A stretch of DNA of 64,000 nucleotides from Tetragenococcus halophilus subsp. halophilus DSM 20339 (GCF_003841405.1 NZ_PXYA01000001.1:372001-436000), one strand, 5' to 3'; shown: positions 28,501-37,053, counted from the stretch's first letter. Program-made: numbers and translations. Notes: generated by a model from the letters alone, not told the origin.

Positions 28501-29121
28501 TTAGTTTTTCTCCTTTGCTTGCAAATACTGATCAACTGCTTCTAAATAAGGAATGCGTGGTGCTATTTTAGGTTGGATTTCGATAGCATTCTTTTCAATA
28601 GCAGTTATTGGCATTGATTTTTTTTGATTTTCTTTATTACGCCAATAATAAACAAGCTGTTTACTATCTAAGAAAAAGCAACGTTTTAACGACGAAAACC
28701 ATAATAAAACAAAACATAAACCGTCTTGTTCCATACATTTTTCCATATGAGCAATCTGATGCTCATGGAAGTTTTTAAGCGGAAATGATGTCTTATTTTT
28801 GGTTTCTTTTGCTTCAAAATCAAGATAGTAACCTTTATATACGCCATTATAATCGGTGGTAGAGGCCTCTTTAAAGTAAGCTTCTCTAATAACAGCAGCG
28901 CTTCTTTTGGGGTAATCTACTTTTACTATTTGTAGTGGTATTGGTTTTTTATGTATCACAGCAAGATTGTGATTACGATAATAATCATTACTTTGATTAA
29001 TCGCGTCTTCAAAACGCATCCCACGATTGGCAAAATTAATTGATTTATCTTTTCCTTGCATTTTTTGTTTTGACGCTTCATTATAGTGGCTAGGATGGCC
29101 ATTGGGATAATGAAAGACCAT
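28501..29121 (-). CDS. recU: Holliday junction resolvase RecU
   Basis: This nuclease of about 206 aa resolves recombination intermediates and helps chromosome segregation. Family segments include FANRGMRFEDAINQSNDYYR near residue 30, AYFKEASTTDYNGVYKGYYLDFEAKET with the metal-binding Asp/Glu-x-Lys residues, and HEHQIAHMEKC. It is paired with ponA as in B. subtilis. The frame opens at GTG (29130) one base after TAGGAG. The ATG at 29121 has better spacing. Confidence 0.93.
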   Translation of the reverse strand: MVFHYPNGHPSHYNEASKQKMQGKDKSINFANRGMRFEDAINQSNDYYRNHNLAVIHKKPIPLQIVKVDYPKRSAAVIREAYFKEASTTDYNGVYKGYYLDFEAKETKNKTSFPLKNFHEHQIAHMEKCMEQDGLCFVLLWFSSLKRCFFLDSKQLVYYWRNKENQKKSMPITAIEKNAIEIQPKIAPRIPYLEAVDQYLQAKEKN

Positions 29122-29182
29122 GATTCTCACACTCCTAGACCATATTATACCAAAAAGATAAAAAGAAAGAAAAGGTAATATT

Positions 29183-29734
29183 ATGCAAGCTGTTCACACA
29201 TTGTTCGTTACCGGTTATAGAAGCTTTGAGTTAGGCGTTTTTCAAGAAACAGATCCTAAAATAAAAGTTATTAAGAAAGTTATAAAAACAACGCTCGAAC
29301 AGTATTTAGAAGAAGGATTACAATGGGTTATCATAGGTGGTAATTTAGGTGTCGAAATTTGGACAGCTCAACTGATTGATGAATTAAAAGAAGAGTACCC
29401 AGAATTGAAATTTTCAATCATTTATCCTTACTTGGAATTTGGCGATAATTGGAATGAAGCAAACCAAGCGATGTTACAAAAAATTGTAGAAAAAGCTGAT
29501 TATGTAGATGCTGTGAGCCATTTATCTTATAAAGATCCAAGTCAATTAAAAAATCATACACACTTTTTACTTACTCATGTAGATGGTGCTATTGTTGTAT
29601 ATGATGATGAATTTTCTGGTAAAAGTACTTATTTTGTACACGACGCAAGAGAATACGCTGAAAAGCACAATTTTTTACTCCATTTAATTACAATGGATGA
29701 TTTACAAAATGCAGTTTTCGATGATTCTGTTTGA
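29183..29734 (+). CDS. ypsA: YpsA-family (DUF1273) protein, SLOG-like fold
   Basis: This 183-aa protein carries the family signatures TGYRSFELGVF at the N-terminus, VIIGGNLGVEIWTAQLIDEL near residue 50, and a late acidic block GAIVVYDDEFSGKSTYFV. YpsA belongs to the Rossmann-like SLOG group thought to bind nucleotides, and in B. subtilis it affects cell division with GpsB. It is divergent from recU and followed 70 bp later by gpsB, the conserved ypsA-gpsB-rnpB order. Confidence 0.88.
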   Translation: MQAVHTLFVTGYRSFELGVFQETDPKIKVIKKVIKTTLEQYLEEGLQWVIIGGNLGVEIWTAQLIDELKEEYPELKFSIIYPYLEFGDNWNEANQAMLQKIVEKADYVDAVSHLSYKDPSQLKNHTHFLLTHVDGAIVVYDDEFSGKSTYFVHDAREYAEKHNFLLHLITMDDLQNAVFDDSV

Positions 29735-29804
29735 TTTATTCTTTTTTTTTGGATAGAATAGAATTGAGATAAGAAGTAGTACAAACAAACAATGAGGTGG
29801 AAAA

Positions 29805-30278
29805 ATGGCAAATATAACATATACTCCTAAAGATATTTTACAGCAAGAGTTTAAAACAAAAATGCGCGGCTACGATCCTGTGGAGGTTGATGAATTTTTA
29901 GATGGCGTCATTAAAGATTACGAAGCTTATAATAAAGAAATTTTAACGCTACAAGAAGAAAATGATCGTTTGAATGCAAAAATTGCGCAATTAAGTAAGA
30001 ATCAAGCGACAAATTCACGGAACCAATCAGAAAGTACTTCAAAAAGTCAGACAGTAACGAATTTCGATATCCTAAAACGTTTGTCTAATTTGGAAAAAGA
30101 AGTTTTTGGTAAAAAATTAGATCAAGAAGAAAATGAGGAAATACGTACTTCTCAATCGACTGACGACTATAGTCGCTCTAATGATACTCGCTTACGAGAT
30201 AATCGGACAACTGAAAGTCGATCAAATACTAACCGTTCATCAGGTGACGATGATCTAGAAAAAACGCGTCAGTTTTAA
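29805..30278 (+). CDS. gpsB: Cell division regulator GpsB with extended C-terminal tail
   Basis: This DivIVA-like coiled-coil adaptor binds the cytoplasmic tails of penicillin-binding proteins and coordinates septal and side-wall growth. Its lipid-binding N-domain includes MRGYDPVEVDEFLDGVIKDYE. The C-terminal trimerisation helix is TNFDILKRLSNLEKEVFGKKL near residue 85. About 45 further hydrophilic residues rich in Ser, Thr, Asn and Arg follow, ending LEKTRQF, making it longer (157 aa) than the usual 100-115. Its PBP partner gene ponA is only 1.3 kb away. The SD GAGGTGG precedes the ATG. Confidence 0.92.
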   Translation: MANITYTPKDILQQEFKTKMRGYDPVEVDEFLDGVIKDYEAYNKEILTLQEENDRLNAKIAQLSKNQATNSRNQSESTSKSQTVTNFDILKRLSNLEKEVFGKKLDQEENEEIRTSQSTDDYSRSNDTRLRDNRTTESRSNTNRSSGDDDLEKTRQF

Positions 30279-30285
30279 AATATAA

Positions 30286-30684
30286 AATTGTGGTTTTCGG
30301 ATAATCGCGGTTTGAGTAAATCTAACTGAGGAAAGTCCATGCTCACACAGACTGAGATGTCTGTAGTGTTCGTGCTCAGCGAAAAAATAAGCTGAGGTAT
30401 TTCATTTATTTAAGATAACGGCAGGAAAAAAAGCTAAGGTGTATTTTATACACTATGCTTGAGTATCCTTGAAAGTGCCACAGTGACGAAGCAATAAGAG
30501 AAATCTTATTGGTGGAACGCGGTAAACCCCTCGAGTGAGCAACCCAAACAAAGGTCGGGGCGCTTTTTGCGGCGGAATTCAACGCTAGCAAAAAGACAAT
30601 GTTTCATTGTAGACAGATGATTATCCAAGTTATCTTGCCCTGTAAGATGACTGGACAAAACATGGCTTATAGAAAATCACAATA
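30286..30684 (+). ncRNA. rnpB: RNase P RNA (type B)
   Basis: The catalytic RNA removes 5' leaders from precursor tRNAs. Hallmark conserved blocks appear in order: GAGGAAAGTCCATGCTC near 30330, GTAGTGTTCGTGC, AACGGCAGGAAA, GAGTATCCTTGAAAGTGCC, CACAGTGACGAAG, GGAACGCGGTAAACCCC, and the 3' block ACAAAACATGGCTTATAGA. The outer helix P1 is formed by TTGTGGTTTT (30288) and AAAATCACAA (30673). The layout is the Bacillus-type B form. Ends are set by P1 and may be off by a few bases. Confidence 0.95.
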
Positions 30685-30691
30685 AACAGGG

Positions 30692-30723
30692 AAAAAATCC
30701 TTCCAGTACGGGAGGTTTTTTTA
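30692..30723 (+). terminator. Terminator of rnpB
   Basis: CCTTCC pairs with GGGAGG around a 5-base loop, preceded by an A-run and followed by eight T residues. Confidence 0.8.
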
Positions 30724-30754
30724 TTAAAAAATGAAAATTATTTCGGAGGAAATT

Positions 30755-31897
30755 ATGGAAGATAACCAACGCCTTAATCTGATAGCAACTGCAGCAAGCG
30801 GATTGGAAGCTCTAACAGGAAAAGAATTGCGAAACTTAGGAATTGATTGTCAAGTTGAAAATGGGCGTGCACGTTTTCAAGGAACCGTAAAAACCATAGC
30901 GGAAACGAATTTATGGTTACGAACAGCTGACAGGGTAAAAATTGTTGTGGGAGAATTTGACGCTTATAGTTTTGATGAACTATTTGAAAAAGTTAAAGCT
31001 TTGCCATGGGAAGAATACTTACCTTTAGATGCTGCTTTTCCAGTAGCTGGTAAGTCAATTAAATCTAAATTGTATAGCACGCCTGATTGTCAGGCGATCA
31101 CTAAAAAGGCAATCGTAGAACGAATGAGAACTTATTATCATCGTCCACAAAACGTTCCTTTAGTTGAAACAGGTGCATTGTATAGCTTAGAAGTGACTTT
31201 ACGTAAGGATCATGTGATGATATTGTTAGATACAACGGGTCCGAGTTTATTTAAGCGTGGTTATCGTCTAGAAAAGGGTGGAGCACCCTTAAAAGAGAAC
31301 ATGGCTGCAGCTTTAGTTAAGTTGACAAATTGGTATAAAGATAAACCTTTCGTTGATCCTGTATGTGGTTCGGGGACTTTATGTATTGAAGCAGCATTGA
31401 TCGGACATCAACTTGCACCAGGTTTTAATCGAGATTTTGCTTGTGAGCAGTGGGAGTGGGTGCCGGATGTAATATTTGAACAAGCGCGTAATGAAGCAGA
31501 GCAAGCAGCTGATTATGATGTTGAATTAGATATTACAGGTTTTGACATTAATGGTGAAATGATTGATATTGCCCGGGCCAATGCTGATGAATTAGGATTA
31601 GGAGATTCAATCACATTTAAGCAACAAGCCCTAAAAGATTTTAGTACCGAAAAAGAGGACGGCGTTATTGTTGCCAATCCACCTTATGGTGAGCGTTTAG
31701 GTGAAGAAGACAGCGCGCGTAAACTTTATCAAGAAATGGGAGAGGTATTCAAACCGCTAACAAGTTGGAGTAAGTATATTTTAACTAGTGATTTAGCTTT
31801 TGAAGATTTTTACGGTCAAAAAGCGACAAAAAAGAGAAAATTATACAACGGGTCGTTGCGAACAGACCTGTTTCAGTACTGGGGACAACGTAAATAA
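30755..31897 (+). CDS. THUMP-domain RNA (guanine-N2) methyltransferase, YpsC/RlmL type
   Basis: This 380-aa SAM-dependent RNA methyltransferase has an N-terminal THUMP region (about residues 50-155, including TPDCQAITKKAIVERM), followed by the Rossmann-like domain with VDPVCGSGTLCIEAAL near 205 and the catalytic NPPYGERLG near 310, the signature of exocyclic amine methylation. It is homologous to B. subtilis YpsC and to the N-terminal half of E. coli RlmL, which modifies 23S rRNA G2445. The exact target is not proven here. The frame opens at 30731, but the SD GGAGGAAATT selects the ATG at 30755. Confidence 0.9.
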   Translation: MEDNQRLNLIATAASGLEALTGKELRNLGIDCQVENGRARFQGTVKTIAETNLWLRTADRVKIVVGEFDAYSFDELFEKVKALPWEEYLPLDAAFPVAGKSIKSKLYSTPDCQAITKKAIVERMRTYYHRPQNVPLVETGALYSLEVTLRKDHVMILLDTTGPSLFKRGYRLEKGGAPLKENMAAALVKLTNWYKDKPFVDPVCGSGTLCIEAALIGHQLAPGFNRDFACEQWEWVPDVIFEQARNEAEQAADYDVELDITGFDINGEMIDIARANADELGLGDSITFKQQALKDFSTEKEDGVIVANPPYGERLGEEDSARKLYQEMGEVFKPLTSWSKYILTSDLAFEDFYGQKATKKRKLYNGSLRTDLFQYWGQRK

Positions 31898-31902
31898 TAG
31901 TG

Positions 31903-31942
31903 TCGAGAAAGATTGATATGACAGTCTTTCTCTCTTTTTTTA
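31903..31942 (+). terminator. Terminator of the methyltransferase gene
   Basis: GAGAAAGA pairs with TCTTTCTC around a loop of about 12 bases and is followed by a T-run. Confidence 0.8.
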
Positions 31943-32061
31943 TTTTCTGAATTTTAACTCTTACACGATTTATTTAATTTTCCAAAATTCATTACAAGTA
32001 TCAGCTCAGCTGTTTCAACACTTTTAGCTTCTGTAAGTAGTTTATTGAAATCCTTAAAGAA

Positions 32062-32301
32062 TTAATTGATAATGGTACAGGTTTGGCGAGTGTGGTGATG
32101 CGATTATTTACGAAATTGATGATATCAAAGTTTATGGTGGATTTTATGACGATGTAAGCGCCGTTGACACAATGTTTATTAAATGAAGATGTGGCTTGGA
32201 AAGATATTATTAATCTGCATTCAGTTGTTGTACCTGAAACGGAATCAGGATCCTATATCAGTGATGAACCAACCGAAATGAGTGAAGAAATAATACGTTG
32301 A
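32062..32301 (+). pseudogene. Remnant of an unidentified gene, frameshifted
   Basis: Three coding-like pieces lie in different frames: IEILKELIDNGTGLA (from about 32047), then GDAIIYEIDDIKVYGGFYDD with VSAVDTMFIK ending in a stop near 32184, then, shifted again, NEDVAWKDIINLHSVVVPE continuing to EEIIR and a stop at about 32299. The pieces are soluble, acidic and codon-biased like real protein, but no intact frame remains. I do not recognise the family. The bases from 31943 to about 32045 show no clear gene. It adjoins the decayed AbiE locus, so the whole patch looks like an abandoned accessory island. Confidence 0.5.
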
Positions 32302-32304
32302 TTG

Positions 32305-32332
32305 TTGTATAGAATGTGAATTTTGGTATGAT
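32305..32332 (+). promoter_or_regulatory. Promoter-like site before the abiEi remnant
   Basis: TTGTAT at 32305-32310 and TATGAT at 32327-32332 are 16 bp apart, ending about 18 bp before the GTG start. Confidence 0.4.
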
Positions 32333-32350
32333 AATATTGAGGTGATAGCC

Positions 32351-32911
32351 GTGATTCAGTCGCAATTAATCGAACTGTTCGAGGAATATCATGGGATTTT
32401 GACAACGCAAATGACAAAAGAATATGGTGTTGCTGATTCGACGCTTAGAAAAGCAGTCGCCCGAAATGATATTCAAAAGTATTGTCGCGGCATTTATTTC
32501 TTAGATAATTTTTATTTTGATGATATTTATATGCTCTAATTAAAGTACTCTAAAAGTGTTTTTTCTCATGAAACAGCGATTATGCTGCATTGGTTAAGCA
32601 CAAATTATTCATTGGTTTACCATATATCATTTCCAAAAGGGTATCATTTAACCAATGCTAGTAAACAAAATATTAAGTCTCATTATATTTCAAAAAAAGA
32701 ATTGACTGATGAATATATTGATGTGGTGGAAAGTTTGGATTCAAATCCACTAATGGTTACCAATTTGAAGAAAACGGTTGTCGATATGTTGAGATATACA
32801 AAAACTTCTCCAAACGTTGTAGAAGAAATAGTGGATAATTACTTGAGTAGAGAAGATAAAAATATTGAACGGTTAAAAGAATACGGAAGACATTCAATAT
32901 TAGAGGAGTAA
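32351..32911 (+). pseudogene. AbiEi-type antitoxin (type IV toxin-antitoxin), interrupted by an in-frame stop
   Basis: The first piece (to 32539) has the winged-helix start of AbiEi antitoxins: LFEEYHGILTTQMTKEYG, VADSTLRKAV and YCRGIYFLD. A TAA at 32537-32539 interrupts it. The same frame then continues LKYSKSVFSHETAIMLHWL, ISFPKGYHL, and VTNLKKTVVDMLRY, the downstream part of the same family (typical wording: FSHETALYLH, FPRGY, NLERTICD). Joined, it is about 187 codons, near full length but with a short C-terminus. The SD GAGGTG selects the GTG at 32351. No functional AbiEii toxin gene follows, so the pair is inactive unless the stop is read through or is a sequencing error. Confidence 0.75.
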
Positions 32912-33249
32912 TTAACAACAAGGTTTTGACCATTGCTAAATAAACAGAAAATGAAAAAAATCATTCGACAAAAATCAAAAGAAACGGGATTGGCCCCACA
33001 ATAGCTAGACGGTATTACTAAGGAAATAAATCAAAGAATCAGAAATACAAGGGAAGATACAAAATATCAGAACTTTTCAACTTAATGATCATATTTAGTT
33101 AGAATGCTAAAAGTTTATCATTTATAAGTTTTTCTCAAAACTTCCTTTCTTTTCAGCAAGGGTTTCTTTAAAATGGGGGGTGGGTTAAAATAAAAAAGAA
33201 AATTCTATAGCTATGTTTTTATTATAGGTAAAATATGGAGGTAAACGTA
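32912..33249. other. Non-coding decayed region downstream of abiEi
   Basis: There is no intact gene in this 340-bp stretch. From about 32933 a frame reads LLNKQKMKKIIRQKSKETGL and stops at 33001-33003, faintly like the start of AbiEii toxins (a helix with KxxxIRxxAKExG). It could be the relic of the toxin partner, but the match is weak. After that I see only AT-rich sequence and the leader of the Na/Pi cotransporter gene. Confidence 0.35.
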
Positions 33250-34953
33250 TTGGACGCACAACAGATCATATTTCAATTCATAGGAGGAATCGGGATCTTC
33301 TTATTCGGATTGAAATATATGGGAGATGGGCTGCAAAAAGCCGCTGGTGATAACCTCAGAAGTATTTTAAATACATTTACTTCCACTCCTTTGAGAGCTG
33401 TCTTAGCTGGTGCTATTGTTACTGCCCTTATCCAAAGTAGTACAGGGACTACGGTACTTACTGTTGGTTTAGTTAGTGCAGGGTTTATGTCTTTAACTCA
33501 AGCGATTGGTGTTATAATGGGTGCCAATGTTGGTACCACGATTACAGCTTTTATTATCGGTTTGAATATTAGTGACTATGCGCTTCCAATCATAGGAGCA
33601 GGCGCTTTATTTCTGTTTTTCTTTAAAAACCAGTTGATTACCAGTATTGGACAAATTATTTTTGGTTTTGGTGCGCTGTTTTATGGTTTAGATTTAATGG
33701 GTAGTGGACTTGAGCCATTGCAAAATCTTCAAGCATTTAGTGATTTAATGCTTTGGTTGTCTAATAATTCATTTTTAGGTATCCTAACAGGGTCAGTTAT
33801 GACACTTATTTTACAAAGCTCTTCTGCTACTACAGGGATTTTGCAGCAATTGTTTTCTCAAGATGCGATGACGATAGAAGCTGCTTTACCTATCCTTTTT
33901 GGTACCAATATAGGGACAACATTTACATCCATTCTTGCTGCAGTGGGGGCTAGTCTTGCCGCCAAAAGGACAGCACTGGCTCATGTTATTTTTAACGTTT
34001 TTGGAACAATTTTTGCTATGGTGCTTTTTACCCCTTTTACCATGGTTTTAAATACCTTGACGAATACACTTCGCTTAAACCCTGAGTTACAGATTGCTTT
34101 TGCCCATGGGCTTTTTAATTTGTTATCGGTAGGTATAATGATTTGGTTTACACCACAATTGGCAAGAGTCGTAAGTAAAATTATTCCTGGTGAAGAGGAT
34201 ACGATTGAAATGTATGAACCAAATTTAGACTACTCATTGGTTCAAAGATCGCCAGTTATCGCATTGGATCAAACTAAACATGAAATCATTCAATTGGGAC
34301 AATTCGTGTTAGAAGAGTATGATACAATGTTTGATTACTACCTTAAACAAAATAAGAAAAGTTACGATCATGTACTTAAAATAGAAGATGTCGTAGATCG
34401 TATAGATATTCAAATAACAGAGTATCTGATGTATATTTCAGGAGAAAGTTTACCCGCTAGAAATTCTAATGAACATGCGCAAATGGGTGAAATAGGGAAA
34501 TACTTAGAACGTATAGGTGATCATACTGAAAACATTCTGAAAAATATTGAAGAAGTTAATGCTGCTGAGAAGTTACAGAAAAAGAATGGAAACAGCGATC
34601 GTAAGAATATGTTATACAATGAAAATTTGCTTGAATTATTCAACTTAGTTAAACAAAATGTCCAAGAAGCGATGCAAGCTTATGAAACAGAAAGTCATTC
34701 TATTGCGGGTAAAGTTATCAAAAGAGAAAAAGATGTGAACAATCTGGAAGAAAGTATCCGAAGCACATATATTTCTAATTTGAACAAAGGGATTGGTAAA
34801 CCTTCCGATGGGATTTTATTTGTGGATATTGTTTCTAACTTAGAACGTATATCAGACCATTCTGTTAAAATTGCTAAACACAGTTTAGGAATAAGGCAAC
34901 CCTTTTCAAAAAGAATTATAAATAAAAAAGGGGAAGAATTTGTAAAAGTATAG
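33250..34953 (+). CDS. Na/Pi cotransporter family protein (NptA/YjbB type)
   Basis: This 567-aa phosphate transporter-like membrane protein has two inverted repeats with the QSS motif: ALIQSSTGTTVL near residue 60 and LILQSSSATTGIL near 190. GANVGTTITA and GTNIGTTFT are the paired substrate/sodium segments. After about residue 320 the protein is a cytoplasmic PhoU-like helical domain (GEIGKYLERIGDHTENI and NLERISDHSVKIA). The upstream ATG at 33235 is part of the SD (GGAGGT). The TTG at 33250 is the better start. Transport of inorganic phosphate is inferred from the family. Confidence 0.88.
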   Translation: MDAQQIIFQFIGGIGIFLFGLKYMGDGLQKAAGDNLRSILNTFTSTPLRAVLAGAIVTALIQSSTGTTVLTVGLVSAGFMSLTQAIGVIMGANVGTTITAFIIGLNISDYALPIIGAGALFLFFFKNQLITSIGQIIFGFGALFYGLDLMGSGLEPLQNLQAFSDLMLWLSNNSFLGILTGSVMTLILQSSSATTGILQQLFSQDAMTIEAALPILFGTNIGTTFTSILAAVGASLAAKRTALAHVIFNVFGTIFAMVLFTPFTMVLNTLTNTLRLNPELQIAFAHGLFNLLSVGIMIWFTPQLARVVSKIIPGEEDTIEMYEPNLDYSLVQRSPVIALDQTKHEIIQLGQFVLEEYDTMFDYYLKQNKKSYDHVLKIEDVVDRIDIQITEYLMYISGESLPARNSNEHAQMGEIGKYLERIGDHTENILKNIEEVNAAEKLQKKNGNSDRKNMLYNENLLELFNLVKQNVQEAMQAYETESHSIAGKVIKREKDVNNLEESIRSTYISNLNKGIGKPSDGILFVDIVSNLERISDHSVKIAKHSLGIRQPFSKRIINKKGEEFVKV

Positions 34954-34980
34954 AATGAATATAAAAATTGCTAAATATAT

Positions 34981-35031
34981 TCTCTCTTTAAAACAGACTT
35001 TTGAAAGTTGATTTAAAGGGAGTTTTTTTAT
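34981..35031 (+). terminator. Terminator of the Na/Pi cotransporter gene
   Basis: CTCTCTTTAAA pairs with TTTAAAGGGAG (one G-T) around a loop of about 18 bases and is followed by TTTTTTT. Confidence 0.78.
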
Positions 35032-35049
35032 AGATAAAAGGAGATATTT

Positions 35050-35583
35050 ATGATGGAAAGCAATCAGGCGTTAATAGATAATATTAAATTTCAATTCGAT
35101 ATTTCTAAAAAGCTTCTTGAATATCATCTTGATTCACTCAGCCAAGATGAATATTTATGGCGTTCACCTAACTGTGGGCTATATATTCAAAAAATAAATG
35201 GCAACTGGTATGCTAACTTCCCTGAACATGAAAATTATGAGCTCGGAACACCCAGTGTTGCTTGGACGTTGTGGCATATAACGTTTTGGTGGAAGATGGT
35301 CTTTAATCACTCTTTTGGTAATGGAACATTAACAAAAGAAGACATAGATGTTTATGAAAATGTGGAATCAGTTAAGATAAGCATTAACTCTCTAATAGAA
35401 AGATGGCAAGAAAAGTTAGATAGTGTAACAGAAGAAGAGCTATATAGTAAAAGTTACAGTGAATTCCCATTTAACAATACAGTGGAATTTCATAAATTGG
35501 CTGCTTGGTTAAATCTTGAATTGATGAAAAATGCTTCTGAAATTGGTTACGTTAGGTTCGAGTATGCTTCATATCGAAATTAG
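35050..35583 (+). CDS. DinB-like protein
   Basis: This 177-aa four-helix-bundle type protein contains TPSVAWTLWHITFWWKMVFNHSFG, the DinB-superfamily pattern with the first metal-ligand histidine (WHITFW). The usual second histidine cluster near the C-terminus (HxxxH) is replaced by LNLELMKNASEIGYVRF, so a metal site may be incomplete. DinB-like proteins include thiol-dependent metalloenzymes such as bacillithiol transferases, but function here is unknown. It has its own SD (AAAAGGAG). It is followed by the IS element 75 bp downstream. Confidence 0.7.
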   Translation: MMESNQALIDNIKFQFDISKKLLEYHLDSLSQDEYLWRSPNCGLYIQKINGNWYANFPEHENYELGTPSVAWTLWHITFWWKMVFNHSFGNGTLTKEDIDVYENVESVKISINSLIERWQEKLDSVTEEELYSKSYSEFPFNNTVEFHKLAAWLNLELMKNASEIGYVRFEYASYRN

Positions 35584-35649
35584 AAAAGTCGATGATAATA
35601 TATGGATACAAAACGTATATATTTTAAAGCTGCAGAACATTTAAATTAT

Positions 35650-35658
35650 ATTTTGCTA
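35650..35658 (+). repeat. Target-site duplication, left copy
   Basis: ATTTTGCTA directly abuts the left end of the IS and is repeated exactly at 37045-37053 beyond the right end. Confidence 0.88.
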
Positions 35659-35672
35659 CACTAGTGGTGCAT
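35659..35672 (+). repeat. Left terminal inverted repeat of the IS
   Basis: CACTAGTGGTGCAT is identical to the reverse complement of 37031-37044. Confidence 0.9.
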
Positions 35673-35815
35673 TAATATGATCAGAATATTCAGATTTTAA
35701 CTTTTTTCTAAAAAATGACAAAAAAATCAAATGCTTGCGCAAAGGATGACTTTTCCAGAAAAAAATTTTCATTATTTATCTGAATACTATTGCAACAACG
35801 ACAAATGCTATTTCG

Positions 35816-36922
35816 TCACGTAGGAACGAGCAACACCCATAATTCTTCAAAAGGTTGAAAAAGCAAGTGTTTCAATAGACGCTTGATTTGAAAAGGAGAT
35901 TTCTTACTTCCTGTCTCCACTTTGAGTAAATACGTCAGTAGACTGGCAATCATGGCGAGAATGATTTGATTGCTTACCCCTTTTTCACTGTGGGAAAATA
36001 GCTTTTTTATCGTCATATGTTGCTTGATGTGCTTAAAAAATAGTTCAATTTGCCAACGAGCTTTGTACATGTCGGCCACTTCTTGGGCGGTCACATCAAA
36101 ACGGTTAGTGACAAAACGTAATTGTTTTCCCTTTTCATCCTGAATCGTCACTAAGCGAAACGGGGAGGTTAAATAAACCTGCGTACCTAACACCACCATT
36201 TGGTCACGCAAAATGTTTTTACTCTGAGAAGTATCATAAGTTTCTCTGACATGGATTTTGGTGTTTTTCTTCACTCTTGTGACGAAAAAATAGCCATCGG
36301 CTTCCATTTCATCCAGTCGCTCGTAATCAATATAACCACGGTCAAAGATATAGGTCGCTTCCGGTTGATTGACAAAAACTTCTAAGTGATTGTCATCATG
36401 TTCAACCGCATTCGTGACTTCAAACTGATCCGGATACAAGTGTTCTTTATCCATAAAACAAAGTTTTAAGTGAAGCTTGATCCCCGCTTTGGTTGAGCGA
36501 AAGTCCGCCCAAGGATATCGAGTGGTATTTAACGGAAAGGTAGAAGAATCCACGAGATAGAGCGCATTTCGTTTAGTCACCGGTGTTTTTGACCGTGCTT
36601 TTTCCAGTAACTGTGCGAAAATCGCCCACAAAATTTCGTCATCCATCTGGGCGAGCTCACGGGAAAGCTGCGAATGGCTGATGGCATCTAACGCCATGGT
36701 CTGTTGTAGATCAGGGGAAACAAATGCCGTATCCATTTCACGTAAACTTTCACACTCATGATCGATGCCATAGAGAAACACCTTCAAAAAGTGTTCAAAA
36801 GCAAATTTTTTATGATACTTGTCGGCTTGAGAAATTTTCTCACGAATAGAAAAAGGTAATTTTTTGAAATTTATGTTCGAAAACCATTTATTAAAAGCTG
36901 AAATTGTTTTATACTTATCCAT
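35816..36922 (-). CDS. IS4-family DDE transposase
   Basis: This transposase of about 368 aa has the RNase H-like catalytic pattern of IS4: LVDSSTFPL (first Asp), YIFDRGYIDYERL (second Asp), and the YREK-type helix ARWQIELFFKHIKQH with the catalytic Glu. The N-terminal domain (FAFEHFLKVFLYGIDHECESLREM) is of the type found with IS4/IS5-like elements. The frame opens at 36961, but the SD AAAGGAAC precedes the ATG at 36922 (MDKYKTI), which is preferred. It has no stop or frameshift and is likely active. Confidence 0.92.
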   Translation of the reverse strand: MDKYKTISAFNKWFSNINFKKLPFSIREKISQADKYHKKFAFEHFLKVFLYGIDHECESLREMDTAFVSPDLQQTMALDAISHSQLSRELAQMDDEILWAIFAQLLEKARSKTPVTKRNALYLVDSSTFPLNTTRYPWADFRSTKAGIKLHLKLCFMDKEHLYPDQFEVTNAVEHDDNHLEVFVNQPEATYIFDRGYIDYERLDEMEADGYFFVTRVKKNTKIHVRETYDTSQSKNILRDQMVVLGTQVYLTSPFRLVTIQDEKGKQLRFVTNRFDVTAQEVADMYKARWQIELFFKHIKQHMTIKKLFSHSEKGVSNQIILAMIASLLTYLLKVETGSKKSPFQIKRLLKHLLFQPFEELWVLLVPT

Positions 36923-37030
36923 ATTAAGTTCCTTTGTATTGGTCTTGGATAAGTCATCCAAGCTCAGTATAAAGGATTTTTTTATGAATGAAAATAGTGT
37001 GAAACATAAAGAGCTAATTTAAAATGTTTC

Positions 37031-37044
37031 ATGCACCACTAGTG
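37031..37044 (-). repeat. Right terminal inverted repeat of the IS
   Basis: ATGCACCACTAGTG on the plus strand is the exact complement of the left repeat. Confidence 0.9.
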
Positions 37045-37053
37045 ATTTTGCTA
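37045..37053 (+). repeat. Target-site duplication, right copy
   Basis: This second copy of ATTTTGCTA directly follows the right end of the IS. Confidence 0.88.

Larger units (their letters stand above)
35659..37044. mobile_element. Complete IS4-family insertion sequence (1386 bp)
   Basis: Both ends are visible. The 14-bp perfect terminal inverted repeat CACTAGTGGTGCAT begins at 35659 and its complement ends at 37044. Perfect 9-bp direct repeats (ATTTTGCTA) flank it, the footprint of a transposition event that has not yet decayed. A single transposase gene fills most of the element on the minus strand. The target is intergenic, between the DinB-like gene and an M20 peptidase gene, so no gene is broken. 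Length, duplication size and DDE transposase fit the IS4 family. Confidence 0.92.

Noticed and set aside
32933-33003. Intact AbiEii toxin gene
   Set aside because: Only about 20 codons faintly resemble the toxin N-terminus before a stop, and the nucleotidyltransferase core is absent.
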